Positions 1 to 6,466 of a stretch of 8,027 nt of DNA are shown here, one piece after another. Both the position numbers and the translations under genes were made by a program. Below the pieces are notes generated by a model. That model searched no databases, had not been told where the DNA came from, and saw nothing but the letters and a program-made list of their open reading frames with translations. Position 1 is the stretch's first letter. Each line of letters begins with the position of its first letter. The stretch comes from Bacillota bacterium (GTDB taxonomy: Bacteria; Bacillota_A; Clostridia; Peptostreptococcales; Anaerovoracaceae), in NCBI GenBank assembly GCA_017547345.1, contig JAFYPY010000017.1:1-8027 (forward strand). The letters run 5' to 3'.

Positions 1-1
1 A

Positions 2-856
2 TTCTTATTGGTGCTATTTATCATTGCTAATGTGATTATTCCTAATATTATAGAATCCATAAAAAGCATTCTTATAATTGTTTATGAGAACTATCCAACA
101 TGGCTTGCTGTTTTAGATGGATATGGAATTAACACTGAATTAATTAGAGAAATGCTTGCAGAGATTAACCCACAGAAAATTACTGAAGCTATTAAAGACG
201 GTGGCGTTTTATTATTAAGCACAGCCGGGCAGGCGGCAACCAGTGTGTTCGGTGCAGTAACAAACTTCATACTAGGACTATTTATCGCCTTATATATCTT
301 AGCTAGCAAAAAGAAATTGGCCAGACAGGGCAGACAACTTGCATATGCATATTTAAGAAAGTCATGGGCTGACGAAGTATGTGAAGTTGCATCATTAACT
401 TACAAAACTTTTGCCAACTTCCTTTCTGGGCAGTGCCTAGAGGCTGTAATACTTGGAATGATGTTCTTTATAGTTTTATTTATCGGCAAATTCCCGTATG
501 CAGGTACGATTTCAGTGCTAATTGGATGCTGCTCACTTATTCCTTTCATTGGAGCTTTCATAGGTCTTTTCTTTGGAGCGCTTATGATAGCTGTTGTGAG
601 CATTAAGCAGATGCTGATATTTGTAGTAATCTTCCTTGTTGTCCAGCAAATCGAAGGACAGATTGTATATCCTAGAGTTGTAGGCGGATCTGTTGGCCTT
701 CCGGCACTTTGGACGCTGCTTGCAGTAATTATCGGAGGAAATGTATCGGGTATACTTGGAATAATCGTATTCATACCATTATTTTCGGTAATATATGCTT
801 TATTAAGACGTAATGTATATGGAAGATTAGAAGAAAAGAATTTAGACATAAAATAA
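2..856 (+). CDS. AI-2E family (PerM/UPF0118) transporter, 5'-truncated by the window
   Basis: Polytopic membrane protein of the AI-2E transporter family. Family members have been linked to autoinducer-2 export or Na+/H+ antiport, so the substrate here is unknown. The reading frame is open from the first bases with no Shine-Dalgarno site, so the gene starts upstream. About 284 codons are visible, against roughly 350-390 in the family, so an N-terminal part with the first membrane helices is missing. Hydrophobic segments lie at the left edge, around the FILGLFIALYIL stretch, and in a long cluster over the second half. The C-terminal region with QIVYPRVVGGSVGLPALW, followed by a glycine-rich helix and a final helix ending in RR, is the family's most conserved part. 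A short charged tail follows. The TAA stop lies at the foot of a bidirectional terminator shared with the convergent regulator gene. Family assignment is firm; substrate is not. Confidence 0.88.
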   Translation, partial: FLLVLFIIANVIIPNIIESIKSILIIVYENYPTWLAVLDGYGINTELIREMLAEINPQKITEAIKDGGVLLLSTAGQAATSVFGAVTNFILGLFIALYILASKKKLARQGRQLAYAYLRKSWADEVCEVASLTYKTFANFLSGQCLEAVILGMMFFIVLFIGKFPYAGTISVLIGCCSLIPFIGAFIGLFFGALMIAVVSIKQMLIFVVIFLVVQQIEGQIVYPRVVGGSVGLPALWTLLAVIIGGNVSGILGIIVFIPLFSVIYALLRRNVYGRLEEKNLDIK

Positions 857-916
857 AAGAAGGTCAATAGAATGTGTACCCAGTTTACTGGGTACACATC
901 AAATCGACCTTCTTTT
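855..916. terminator. Bidirectional two-part terminator between convergent genes
   Basis: An outer stem (855-865 pairing with 906-916, AAAAGAAGGTC with its complement) encloses an inner perfect 12-bp stem (872-883 with 888-899) closed by the tetraloop TTTA. A T run follows on the + strand, and the A-rich left foot gives a T-rich tail on the minus strand. It lies exactly between the stop codons of the AI-2E transporter (854-856) and the metal-dependent regulator (917-919), so it should end transcription from both sides. Confidence 0.9.
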
Positions 917-1285
917 TTATTTGTATTTATTTTCATGGGCCTTAATAGCTTCGAAACTTTCGTCGCTAATTACATGTTCAATCTTGCAAGCATCTTCTGA
1001 GGCTACTTCTGGTGAAACACCAAGTGCAATGAGCCAGCCTGTTAGGAGTGTATGTCTTTCGAACATTTTAATTGCAATTTCTTCTCCTAAATCAGTAAGG
1101 CTGATTAAGCCGCCTTCGTCAACAGAAACATATCCGTTTTCTCTTAAGTTCTTCATTGCAACGCTTACGCTAGGCTTTGAATACCCTAGTTCATGTGCGA
1201 TGTCTATGGAACGAACGGAACCGTTCTGTTTCTTTAACATGTATATAGTTTCTAAATAGTTTTCAGCTGATTCTAGTATTTTCAT
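917..1285 (-). CDS. Short DtxR/MntR-family metal-dependent transcriptional repressor
   Basis: A 122-residue winged-helix repressor of the DtxR/MntR family. Members bind divalent metal (Mn2+ or Fe2+) and then operator DNA, usually shutting off uptake genes or switching on export. The helix-turn-helix covers about residues 22-52 (VRSIDIAHELGYSKPSVSVA), and the metal-binding dimerisation domain follows. By alignment from memory with B. subtilis MntR and with DtxR, candidate ligands are N9, E12, H78, C100, E103 and H104. N9 replaces the MntR Asp or DtxR Met, and C100 is DtxR-like rather than MntR-like. It lacks the C-terminal SH3-like domain of DtxR/IdeR, so it is the short form. It is last in the nfeD-SPFH operon, 9 bp after the SPFH stop. 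Its AAGG ribosome site overlaps that stop codon, suggesting translational coupling. Whether it senses Mn or Fe is not decided by sequence. Confidence 0.9.
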   Translation of the reverse strand: MKILESAENYLETIYMLKKQNGSVRSIDIAHELGYSKPSVSVAMKNLRENGYVSVDEGGLISLTDLGEEIAIKMFERHTLLTGWLIALGVSPEVASEDACKIEHVISDESFEAIKAHENKYK

Positions 1286-1294
1286 AGTCTAACC

Positions 1295-2254
1295 TTATTT
1301 CATGATTTCCTTTACAGATGTTGCAAGGCCTGCAAGGCTCTGAATTTCTGAAGGAACGATAATCTTTGTAGCCTGGCCGTCAGCAGCTTTTTCAAACGCT
1401 TCAAGACTCTTAAGTGCGATAACTGATTCGTCAGCGCCAGCTTCCTTGATGAACTTAAGCCCGTCGGATGTAGCCTTATTGATCATTAAGATGGCTTCGG
1501 ACTGACCTTCTGCTTCTCTAATTGCAGCTTCCTTAGCAGCTTCGGCAGCAAGGATAGCGGCCTGCTTTTCGGCTTCTGCCTGTAAGATTGCAGCCTGTTT
1601 AGCGGCTTCTGCCTGAAGGATAGCGGCTTCTTTCTGACCTTCCGCAATAAGTACCTGAGATTTCTTTTCACCTTCTGCGATAAGGATAGCTTCTCTTCTT
1701 TCTCGTTCTGCTCTCATCTGCTTTTCCATTGCAGTCTGGATATCACGAGGTGGAGTGATGTTCTTAACTTCTACACGGTTAATTTTGATACCCCATGGGT
1801 CAGTTGCTTCGTCTAATACTAATCTAATCTTAGAATTGATAAGTTCACGGCTTGTTAAGGATTCGTCCAGTTCAAGTTCACCGATGATATTTCTAAGTGT
1901 TGTAGCAGTTAGATTTTCGATGGCGTCCATTGGACTTTCAACGCCGTAAGCATATAGCTTAGGGTCAGTAATCTGGAAATAGATGACTGTGTCGATCTCC
2001 ATTGTAACGTTATCCTTTGTGATTACTGGCTGTGGTGGGAAATCAATAACTTTTTCCTTTAAGGAAACTTTTCTCGAAATCTTATCGATTACAGGGATCT
2101 TGAAGTGAAGACCTACCTGCCAAGTTCCGTGGTAAGCACCAAGTCTTTCAACTACATATGCTCTTGCCTGTGGAACGATTCTGATGTTAGTAACTAATAA
2201 ACCTACAGCAATCCCTACTAGGATAAAGATAATAATCCATTTAAAAATTCCCAT
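1295..2254 (-). CDS. SPFH/band-7 (stomatin/slipin, QmcA-like) membrane protein
   Basis: A 319-residue SPFH protein that should sit at the cytoplasmic membrane and form large oligomeric assemblies or microdomains. It has an N-terminal membrane anchor (about residues 4-22), then the band-7/SPFH domain (about 23-180, including QARAYVVERLGAY and the GLHFKIPVIDKI stretch). An alanine/glutamate-rich coiled coil follows (about 181-256) and then a C-terminal region ending near IIVPSEIQSLAGL, as in QmcA-type slipins. The coiled coil is built from six near-perfect 11-residue repeats. A GAAAGGAAGG ribosome site (2274-2265) lies 10 nt before the ATG. It directly follows an NfeD-like gene, the usual partner of this subfamily; pairing of the two proteins at the membrane is family knowledge, not shown here. 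The regulator gene behind it is co-transcribed. Length and domain order are normal for the family. Confidence 0.92.
   Translation of the reverse strand: MGIFKWIIIFILVGIAVGLLVTNIRIVPQARAYVVERLGAYHGTWQVGLHFKIPVIDKISRKVSLKEKVIDFPPQPVITKDNVTMEIDTVIYFQITDPKLYAYGVESPMDAIENLTATTLRNIIGELELDESLTSRELINSKIRLVLDEATDPWGIKINRVEVKNITPPRDIQTAMEKQMRAERERREAILIAEGEKKSQVLIAEGQKEAAILQAEAAKQAAILQAEAEKQAAILAAEAAKEAAIREAEGQSEAILMINKATSDGLKFIKEAGADESVIALKSLEAFEKAADGQATKIIVPSEIQSLAGLATSVKEIMK
1487..1696 (-). repeat. 33-bp tandem repeats coding a hendecad coiled coil
   Basis: Within the SPFH gene, six consecutive 11-residue units occur. An Ala-Glu pair recurs at residues 193/194, 204/205, 215/216, 226/227, 237/238 and 248/249, exactly 11 apart. 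At DNA level the units are 33 bp long and similar but not identical, consistent with old duplication or selection for a hendecad helix pattern. Confidence 0.8.
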
Positions 2255-2276
2255 ACTCTCTAATCCTTCCTTTCAA

Positions 2277-2729
2277 TTAAAGCTTTGGTATAACAATTAA
2301 CTTAACGCCTTCAATGGCTTTGATTGTAACGTATGTACCTTCTTCTATAGTCAAAAGTGAATCATCTGCAAGTGCAGACCATACTTGACCTTTTAGTTTA
2401 ACTTGACCTACTTCCATTGGATTAATAGTCATAGTAACCTGTCCGGTTTCTCCAATAAGTGCATCAACATTAGTACTTTCCTTACCCGTATTTAGTTTCT
2501 CAACGAAAATCTTTCTTGTAAAAACAAGTAAGCAAATTGAGACTGCAAAGAAAACTATAATCTGCATTAGTGGAGACACTTCAAAAAGTGATAGGATGAC
2601 CGCCACGAGTGCGCCACCCGCAAACCAAATGCCGACAAGACCTACTGTCACAGCTTCGGCAATGAGGAAACCAATCATTACTATTAACCAAAAGATGGTC
2701 ATACTAATATGTAATCCTAAAATTGTCAT
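2277..2729 (-). CDS. NfeD-like membrane protein (short form, OB-fold C-terminus)
   Basis: Short NfeD-family protein, 150 residues from the chosen start. Three hydrophobic helices lie at about residues 7-26, 28-48 and 53-71, followed by a soluble C-terminal domain (about 90-150). That domain carries the family-typical GQVKLKGQVWSA stretch (108-119), expected to form a small OB-like beta barrel. It lacks the protease domain of long NfeD forms. NfeD proteins are encoded next to SPFH proteins and are thought to act with them in the membrane; here the SPFH gene starts 22 bp downstream. An upstream GTG at 2735 is in frame, but the ribosome site AGGGGGA (2745-2739) is only 3 nt from it and 9 nt from the ATG at 2729. 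The ATG is therefore preferred. It is the first gene of its operon, behind an extended -10 promoter. Confidence 0.9.
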   Translation of the reverse strand: MTILGLHISMTIFWLIVMIGFLIAEAVTVGLVGIWFAGGALVAVILSLFEVSPLMQIIVFFAVSICLLVFTRKIFVEKLNTGKESTNVDALIGETGQVTMTINPMEVGQVKLKGQVWSALADDSLLTIEEGTYVTIKAIEGVKLIVIPKL

Positions 2730-2757
2730 ATCCACTAGTCCCCCTATTATTTATTTT

Positions 2758-2771
2758 GCAATATTATACCA
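2758..2771 (-). promoter_or_regulatory. Extended -10 promoter for the nfeD-SPFH-regulator operon
   Basis: On the minus strand a consensus TATAAT (2768-2763) is preceded directly by TGG (2771-2769), giving the extended form TGnTATAAT. No good -35 box lies 16-18 nt upstream, which extended -10 promoters tolerate. The predicted start near 2756 leaves a short leader to the AGGGGGA ribosome site. No terminator hairpin separates it from the upstream transporter gene, so read-through is also possible. Confidence 0.65.
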
Positions 2772-2797
2772 CCAAAGCAGCGTGTTTACTACTTGTA

Positions 2798-3976
2798 TTA
2801 TTTTGTAGACTTAACATAATTTATGTCAAAGTCAATTACGCATAGATAATTAGGATCGTATTCAGCGATTTTTCTAGCGAAAAGATCCTTAAGTTCGTTT
2901 CTGCAAGTTCTGCATTCAGGAGAAAGAACTAGGTCGAAGATAACATTCGTATGTGTCTTTCCTGGCACGATTCTTAGGTCATGATAGCTTAGAACGCCTT
3001 CAGTATCTGCAATTGTTTTTACAATTATGTGTGACAAAGGCTCTCTGTTTGGATTCTTTGTATCTATTGGGTCCATGTGTGCAGTGATAACGATGTTCAG
3101 ACTTGATGCGATATCCTTTTCTATAAGGTCTACCATGTCATGGCTATCCATAACATCTACTGCTGCATCTACCTCGATGTGGATAGAGGCGAAAACCTTG
3201 CCTGGCCCGTAGTTGTGAACTACTAAGTCGTGGATTCCTAAAACTCCGTCATACTTTAGTGCCATTTCGTGAATCTGCTGAACGATTTCGTCGTCTGGTG
3301 CTTCTCCAAGAAGAGGGCTAATAGTCTCTTTGATAAGAGTGATACCGGACCAGAAGATGAATGCTGCTACGGCAAGTCCAAGGATGCCGTCAATCTGTAC
3401 GTTGAAGAAGTGACCGATTAAAACGCCTGCTAAAACTACGATAGTAGAGATAACGTCGTTTCTTGAGTCTGTACCTGTCGCAATTAGCGCAAGGGAATTG
3501 ATCTTCTTTCCTGTGGAAATATTGAATACTGCCTGCCAAACCTTGATTGCGATTGCAACTAGTAAAACGATTACAACTGTCCAGCTAAATTCAAGCGGAG
3601 TTGGGTTGAAAATCTTATCTACAGAGCTCTTTCCTAGTTCAAAGCCTACCATCAAAATCATTACGGAAACGGCCATACCTGCAAGGTATTCTATTCTAGC
3701 GTGACCATAAGGGTGTTCCTCGTCTTCCGGCATAGATGCAAGTTTGAAACCTATGAATGTGATGATGGAGGAAGCTCCGTCTGCAAGGTTATTGATACCG
3801 TCTGCAACGATTGCGATACTGCCGGAAACTAAACCAATTAAGATTTTCATTACGCATAAAATTGCGTTTGATATGATACCAACGATTCCGGCAAACTTGC
3901 CGTAGTCGTCTCTAACTTTTGGATTTTTAATATCTTCGTGATTTTTAATGAATGTCTTAAATAAGAAATTCGTCAT
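2798..3976 (-). CDS. Cation diffusion facilitator (CDF) transporter, probable Mn2+ exporter with doubled C-terminal domain
   Basis: A 392-residue CDF antiporter that should export a divalent cation from the cytoplasm in exchange for protons. The membrane part covers about residues 28-220, including the conserved PYGHARIEYLAG loop (89-100). The transport-site positions are N62 and D66 in TM2 (ADGINNLAD) and D170 and D174 in TM5 (DSRND). Zinc-type members carry His or Asp at these places, while N-D-D-D is described for manganese CDFs such as pneumococcal MntE, so Mn2+ is the best guess. A ZT-dimer-like cytoplasmic domain (about 226-305) is followed by a second similar module (about 312-385) containing CRTC at 355-358. 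CAGGAG lies 8 nt before the ATG. The TSCPD gene ends 22 bp upstream on the same strand, so they are probably co-transcribed. Its position upstream of an operon ending in a DtxR/MntR-type repressor supports a metal-homeostasis role. Confidence 0.93.
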   Translation of the reverse strand: MTNFLFKTFIKNHEDIKNPKVRDDYGKFAGIVGIISNAILCVMKILIGLVSGSIAIVADGINNLADGASSIITFIGFKLASMPEDEEHPYGHARIEYLAGMAVSVMILMVGFELGKSSVDKIFNPTPLEFSWTVVIVLLVAIAIKVWQAVFNISTGKKINSLALIATGTDSRNDVISTIVVLAGVLIGHFFNVQIDGILGLAVAAFIFWSGITLIKETISPLLGEAPDDEIVQQIHEMALKYDGVLGIHDLVVHNYGPGKVFASIHIEVDAAVDVMDSHDMVDLIEKDIASSLNIVITAHMDPIDTKNPNREPLSHIIVKTIADTEGVLSYHDLRIVPGKTHTNVIFDLVLSPECRTCRNELKDLFARKIAEYDPNYLCVIDFDINYVKSTK

Positions 3977-3998
3977 TTTTATAGCTCCTGTCTAATAT

Positions 3999-4247
3999 TT
4001 ATTTTGCCATAGCGTCCTTGATTGCACATGCAAGCTGGTCAGGACAAGAAGTTGACTTGAAGCCGCAAGTGATTCCAGATAATCTTTCTACAACCTCTTC
4101 TGCTGGAAGACCTTCTACAAGGGCAGCGATTCCCTTAAGGTTGCCGTTACAGCCTCCTGCAAAAGATACTTTCTTTACGATGCCATTATCTATTTCAAAT
4201 TGAATCTGATGTGAGCATGTTTTCTGCGGTGTGTAAGAATAAAACAT
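3999..4247 (-). CDS. Small TSCPD-domain protein (TIGR03905-like)
   Basis: An 82-residue stand-alone TSCPD-domain protein. The TSCPD motif, known from the C-termini of some class II ribonucleotide reductases, appears as STSCPDQLACAI (66-77). Five cysteines (C11, C33, C61, C68, C74) are present, including the FAGGCNGNLKGIA stretch typical of these small proteins. They could bind metal or carry a redox role, but no function is established. The length fits the small family and no extra domain is present. AAGGAG (4260-4255) lies 7 nt before the ATG. It is the first gene of a likely two-gene unit with the CDF exporter 22 bp downstream, hinting at a link to metal handling. That link is inference from position only. 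Confidence 0.85.
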   Translation of the reverse strand: MFYSYTPQKTCSHQIQFEIDNGIVKKVSFAGGCNGNLKGIAALVEGLPAEEVVERLSGITCGFKSTSCPDQLACAIKDAMAK

Positions 4248-4305
4248 TATAAATCTCCTTTCGCCATATTGTTTGGTATGTTAAAATATTTGTATTAAAT
4301 TAAGT

Positions 4306-4321
4306 CCGAAACAGTATACCA
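4306..4321 (-). promoter_or_regulatory. Possible extended -10 promoter for the TSCPD-CDF pair
   Basis: In the divergent gap (4248-4364), the minus strand carries TGG followed by TATACT (4321-4313), an extended -10 element. The matching -35 region is poor. A transcript from near 4306 would have a leader of roughly 60 nt. The gap must also hold the promoter of the + strand ylmH gene. TG-T-TAAAAT at 4279-4287 is a weak candidate for that. Confidence 0.4.
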
Positions 4322-4364
4322 TATTTTGTTAAATTAGACTATATGAATCGAGAAATTAGAACAC

Positions 4365-5174
4365 ATGAATGACGCAAACAAATTATTGTTAAACATAATT
4401 GAAGATAGATTTAGACGCTTCCAAAAGTCCTATTCAATAGTGACAACAGACTTCCTTGATATGACTCAAGGTTCCCTTGTAGAGCCCTTTGTAAGAAGTC
4501 ATCAGCAAGAAGGTGCCTTTATGTTCGGTGGATATGAGGATGCAGAAAGAAGAATGGTAGTCTTTGCTCCCGACTATTTGACACTGAGCGATGGCTCCAG
4601 CGTGTCAAACCTTGCCGAATTATGTCAGTATTTTGACGAAAATCCCGAGGATTCACCCATTGCTATTTTAGATGTGACTATAAAGCAAAAGGGTGTTACT
4701 CTAAAACATTCTGATTATTTAGGATCACTTCTATCGCTAGGGATTAAGCGTGAAAAAACTGGTGACATAATGGTGCGAGATGATGGTGCTCAGATTTTCG
4801 TAGCATCAGAAATCGCTGAATACCTTGCCGAAAACTATTTTAAGGCAGGCAGAGTACCTCTTGAAGCTAGAGTCAAACCGCTTAGCGAGCTAGCTCGTGC
4901 TGAGGCAAATATTGAGCTCCTTAGAGTTTCAATCCCTTCACCTAGACTAGACAACGCTATCAGTGCAGCCTTTAATGTTTCGAGAAAGTCTGCAGTTGAA
5001 GCTATCAATAGGGGAATAGTATTTGTAGACAATGTAGAAAACAAAAAGCCTGACTATACTCTAAAGGGAGGCGAGAAGCTGGTTCTTAGGGGCAAGGGAA
5101 AGGCCATATATAAAGGGATAAACGGCACATCTAAAAAAGGCAAACTCTATGCAGAGTTTGATAGGTACATTTAG
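4365..5174 (+). CDS. ylmH: YlmH (RqcP2-type) S4-domain RNA-binding protein
   Basis: A 269-residue YlmH-family protein. In B. subtilis YlmH is a ribosome-associated factor reported to act in ribosome quality control and C-terminal tailing of stalled chains; that role is carried over from the family. The N-terminal part (about 1-180) includes the signature YLGSLLSLGIKREKTGDI (118-135). The C-terminal S4 domain (about 190-250) starts at SPRLDNAISAAFNVSRKSAV and ends near GEKLVLRGKGK, followed by a basic tail. Length is normal. The only visible ribosome site is weak (CGAGAAA upstream of the ATG), but the N-terminus NDANKLLLNIIEDRFRRF fits the family. In Bacillus this gene sits in a cell-division cluster; here it stands ahead of a ThiF-like gene 39 bp downstream, so the two may share a transcript without an obvious functional link. 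Confidence 0.93.
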   Translation: MNDANKLLLNIIEDRFRRFQKSYSIVTTDFLDMTQGSLVEPFVRSHQQEGAFMFGGYEDAERRMVVFAPDYLTLSDGSSVSNLAELCQYFDENPEDSPIAILDVTIKQKGVTLKHSDYLGSLLSLGIKREKTGDIMVRDDGAQIFVASEIAEYLAENYFKAGRVPLEARVKPLSELARAEANIELLRVSIPSPRLDNAISAAFNVSRKSAVEAINRGIVFVDNVENKKPDYTLKGGEKLVLRGKGKAIYKGINGTSKKGKLYAEFDRYI

Positions 5175-5213
5175 AAAATTGCAGACTCTTGCAGTCCTTG
5201 TGAGGTTATGAAG

Positions 5214-5930
5214 ATGAGAGAAGTACGCTATTTGAGAAACGGAATATTCAGCGATATGGATCAAGCGATGTTAAAGAAAAAGAAAGTTGCCGTTATTGGT
5301 TGCGGTGGTCTTGGTGGCTATGTAATTGAGATGCTCGCAAGACTTGGAATTGGACATCTAGTTCTTTGTGACGGCGATGTCTTCGACGAGAGCAATCTAA
5401 ACCGCCAACTTATGTCCACAGAGGCAAATATCGGTAAAGGAAAGGCCCATGAAGCAGCGAAAAGAGTGGGCTCGATAAATTCTTCGGTTTGCGTAACGGT
5501 TCGTGATGAAAAGCTAACAGGGCAAAACGGCAGAGGAATCATATACGGATGCGATTTAGTAATCGATGCACTTGATACTCCTAAAGACAAGGTGTTGCTT
5601 GAGGCGCTATGTGACGAACTCGAAATACCTCTTGTTCACGGAGCGATTTCTGGGTGGTTTGGGCAGGTTGCCGTCGTTTTTCCAGGAGATGAAATTTTGT
5701 ATAGGTTTTATGAATGTCGCGATGAAAGAGACGATGAAGAGTTCGATGGGCTTTATGAATTTTATGATTCGAGCGAGGAATACGGAAACCCTGCATTTAC
5801 ACCAGCATTGGTGTCGTCCATACAGGTAAGCGAAGCGGTAAAGCTATTGCTGAATACAGGAGATCATATGGTAGGATATATGACTTTAGTAGACTTGTAT
5901 TATAATGAAACTCAGATAGTTGAGGTTTAG
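5214..5930 (+). CDS. ThiF/MoeB/HesA-family adenylating (E1-like) enzyme
   Basis: E1-like enzyme expected to adenylate the C-terminus of a small sulfur-carrier or ubiquitin-like protein using ATP-Mg. From the chosen start it has 238 residues. The nucleotide-binding loop GCGGLGG is at 29-35, the ribose-binding Asp at about D53 (LVLCDGD), the NLNRQ stretch with arginine finger R64 at 61-65, and Mg-binding Asp candidates at D118/D121 (VIDALD). The paired CxxC zinc motifs of MoeB/ThiF are absent, so it is a zinc-less member. A Met codon at 5208 is in frame, but GAGG (5202-5205) is 2 nt from it and 8 nt from the ATG at 5214, so the latter is used. The next gene, a MOSC-like protein, starts 2 nt after its stop, with its ribosome site inside this gene. 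The pair suggests sulfur-transfer or molybdenum-cofactor chemistry; no carrier protein or cofactor gene is in the window to prove it. Confidence 0.88.
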   Translation: MREVRYLRNGIFSDMDQAMLKKKKVAVIGCGGLGGYVIEMLARLGIGHLVLCDGDVFDESNLNRQLMSTEANIGKGKAHEAAKRVGSINSSVCVTVRDEKLTGQNGRGIIYGCDLVIDALDTPKDKVLLEALCDELEIPLVHGAISGWFGQVAVVFPGDEILYRFYECRDERDDEEFDGLYEFYDSSEEYGNPAFTPALVSSIQVSEAVKLLLNTGDHMVGYMTLVDLYYNETQIVEV

Positions 5931-5932
5931 AC

Positions 5933-6235
5933 ATGAGTGAAAAAGTAGTGAAATATAAGGGCGAAAGAGAAACTTCTTTTATCGACAAAGAGGTAAAGGA
6001 ATGGCTAGATGAGAATAAGTCTAACCCAAAGGGCTTGTGTCTTGGACGCTTCCATGCAGATTTGACCGTTGAAGGCTTCTCTAGTTTGTCTGCAGGGGAT
6101 ATCGTGGAGATTGACGGCAAGAAGTATGAAATTGCCAAGATAGGCAAGAAGTGTTTCGCAGAGTGCAAGCTCTTGGCGGAACTTGGTGATAGATGCCCGC
6201 TGGCTACAGGGGTCGGGTTTGGGAAAATGGTGTAG
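5933..6235 (+). CDS. Small MOSC-like domain protein
   Basis: A 100-residue protein matching the central and C-terminal part of a MOSC domain, the sulfur-carrier fold linked to molybdenum cofactor sulfuration. GLCLGRFHADLTVEGF (34-49), an AGDIVEIDGKKYEI strand pair (54-67), IGKKCFAEC (70-78) and GDRCPLATGVGFGKM (85-99) correspond to the G-R-F-E-N, IGKKC and GDC-MP-GIF blocks of MOSC proteins. Cysteines are C36, C74, C78 and C88. It is shorter than usual MOSC domains and the end after GFGKMV is abrupt, so it is a minimal or C-terminally trimmed form. A TGAGG ribosome site (5921-5925) inside the ThiF-like gene is 7 nt before the ATG, which argues for tight coupling. Assignment is by motif memory, not alignment, so moderate certainty. 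Confidence 0.75.
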   Translation: MSEKVVKYKGERETSFIDKEVKEWLDENKSNPKGLCLGRFHADLTVEGFSSLSAGDIVEIDGKKYEIAKIGKKCFAECKLLAELGDRCPLATGVGFGKMV

Positions 6236-6263
6236 GTGGTTCAGGTTTAGGACCTATTTGCAA

Positions 6264-6304
6264 GCAATGATAAAATATTCAATAATCAATTGCAGAATCC
6301 TTTT
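6264..6304 (+). terminator. Weak possible terminator after the MOSC-like gene
   Basis: GCAATGAT (6264-6271) can pair with ATCAATTGC (6285-6293) with one bulged A, followed by CCTTTT. The stem is short and AT-rich and the T run is poor, so this is only a candidate end for the ylmH-ThiF-MOSC transcript. The rest of the 230-bp gap before 6467 holds the next promoter and no convincing gene. Confidence 0.25.
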
Positions 6305-6356
6305 CGAGTTTCGTGTGTGAAATGCAAGAGAAAAGCAGTAACTTTTGTTGTCTTTA

Positions 6357-6365
6357 TGATACAAT
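6357..6365 (+). promoter_or_regulatory. Extended -10 promoter for the small membrane protein genes
   Basis: TG-A-TACAAT (6357-6365) is an extended -10 element. No consensus -35 lies at the usual distance. A start near 6372 would give a leader of about 95 nt to the ATG at 6467. Confidence 0.5.
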
Positions 6366-6466
6366 ATAAGAGTAAAAATATAAAAAGATAAGAAATCACA
6401 AGCAACTCGTTGAAACTAAAGGAAGAAGAATAGCAAAATAGCAGTTAAATTAAAAGAGGTGTAATT

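Noticed and set aside
400..936. Minus-strand 178-residue ORF opposite the AI-2E transporter
   Set aside because: It is a shadow of a clear family protein on the other strand and crosses the terminator hairpin.
4271..4333. Operator-like pair TGGTAT (4274-4279) and ATACCA (4316-4321) in the divergent gap
   Set aside because: Only 6 bp each, 36 bp apart, and one copy is part of the -10 element; too little to call a regulator site.
5191..5213. Start of the ThiF-like gene at the ATG at 5208
   Set aside because: The GAGG site would be only 2 nt from it; the ATG at 5214 has a normal 8-nt spacing.
6243..6255. Hairpin AGGT-TTAGG-ACCT just after the MOSC-like gene
   Set aside because: Only 4 bp of stem with no T run; expected by chance.
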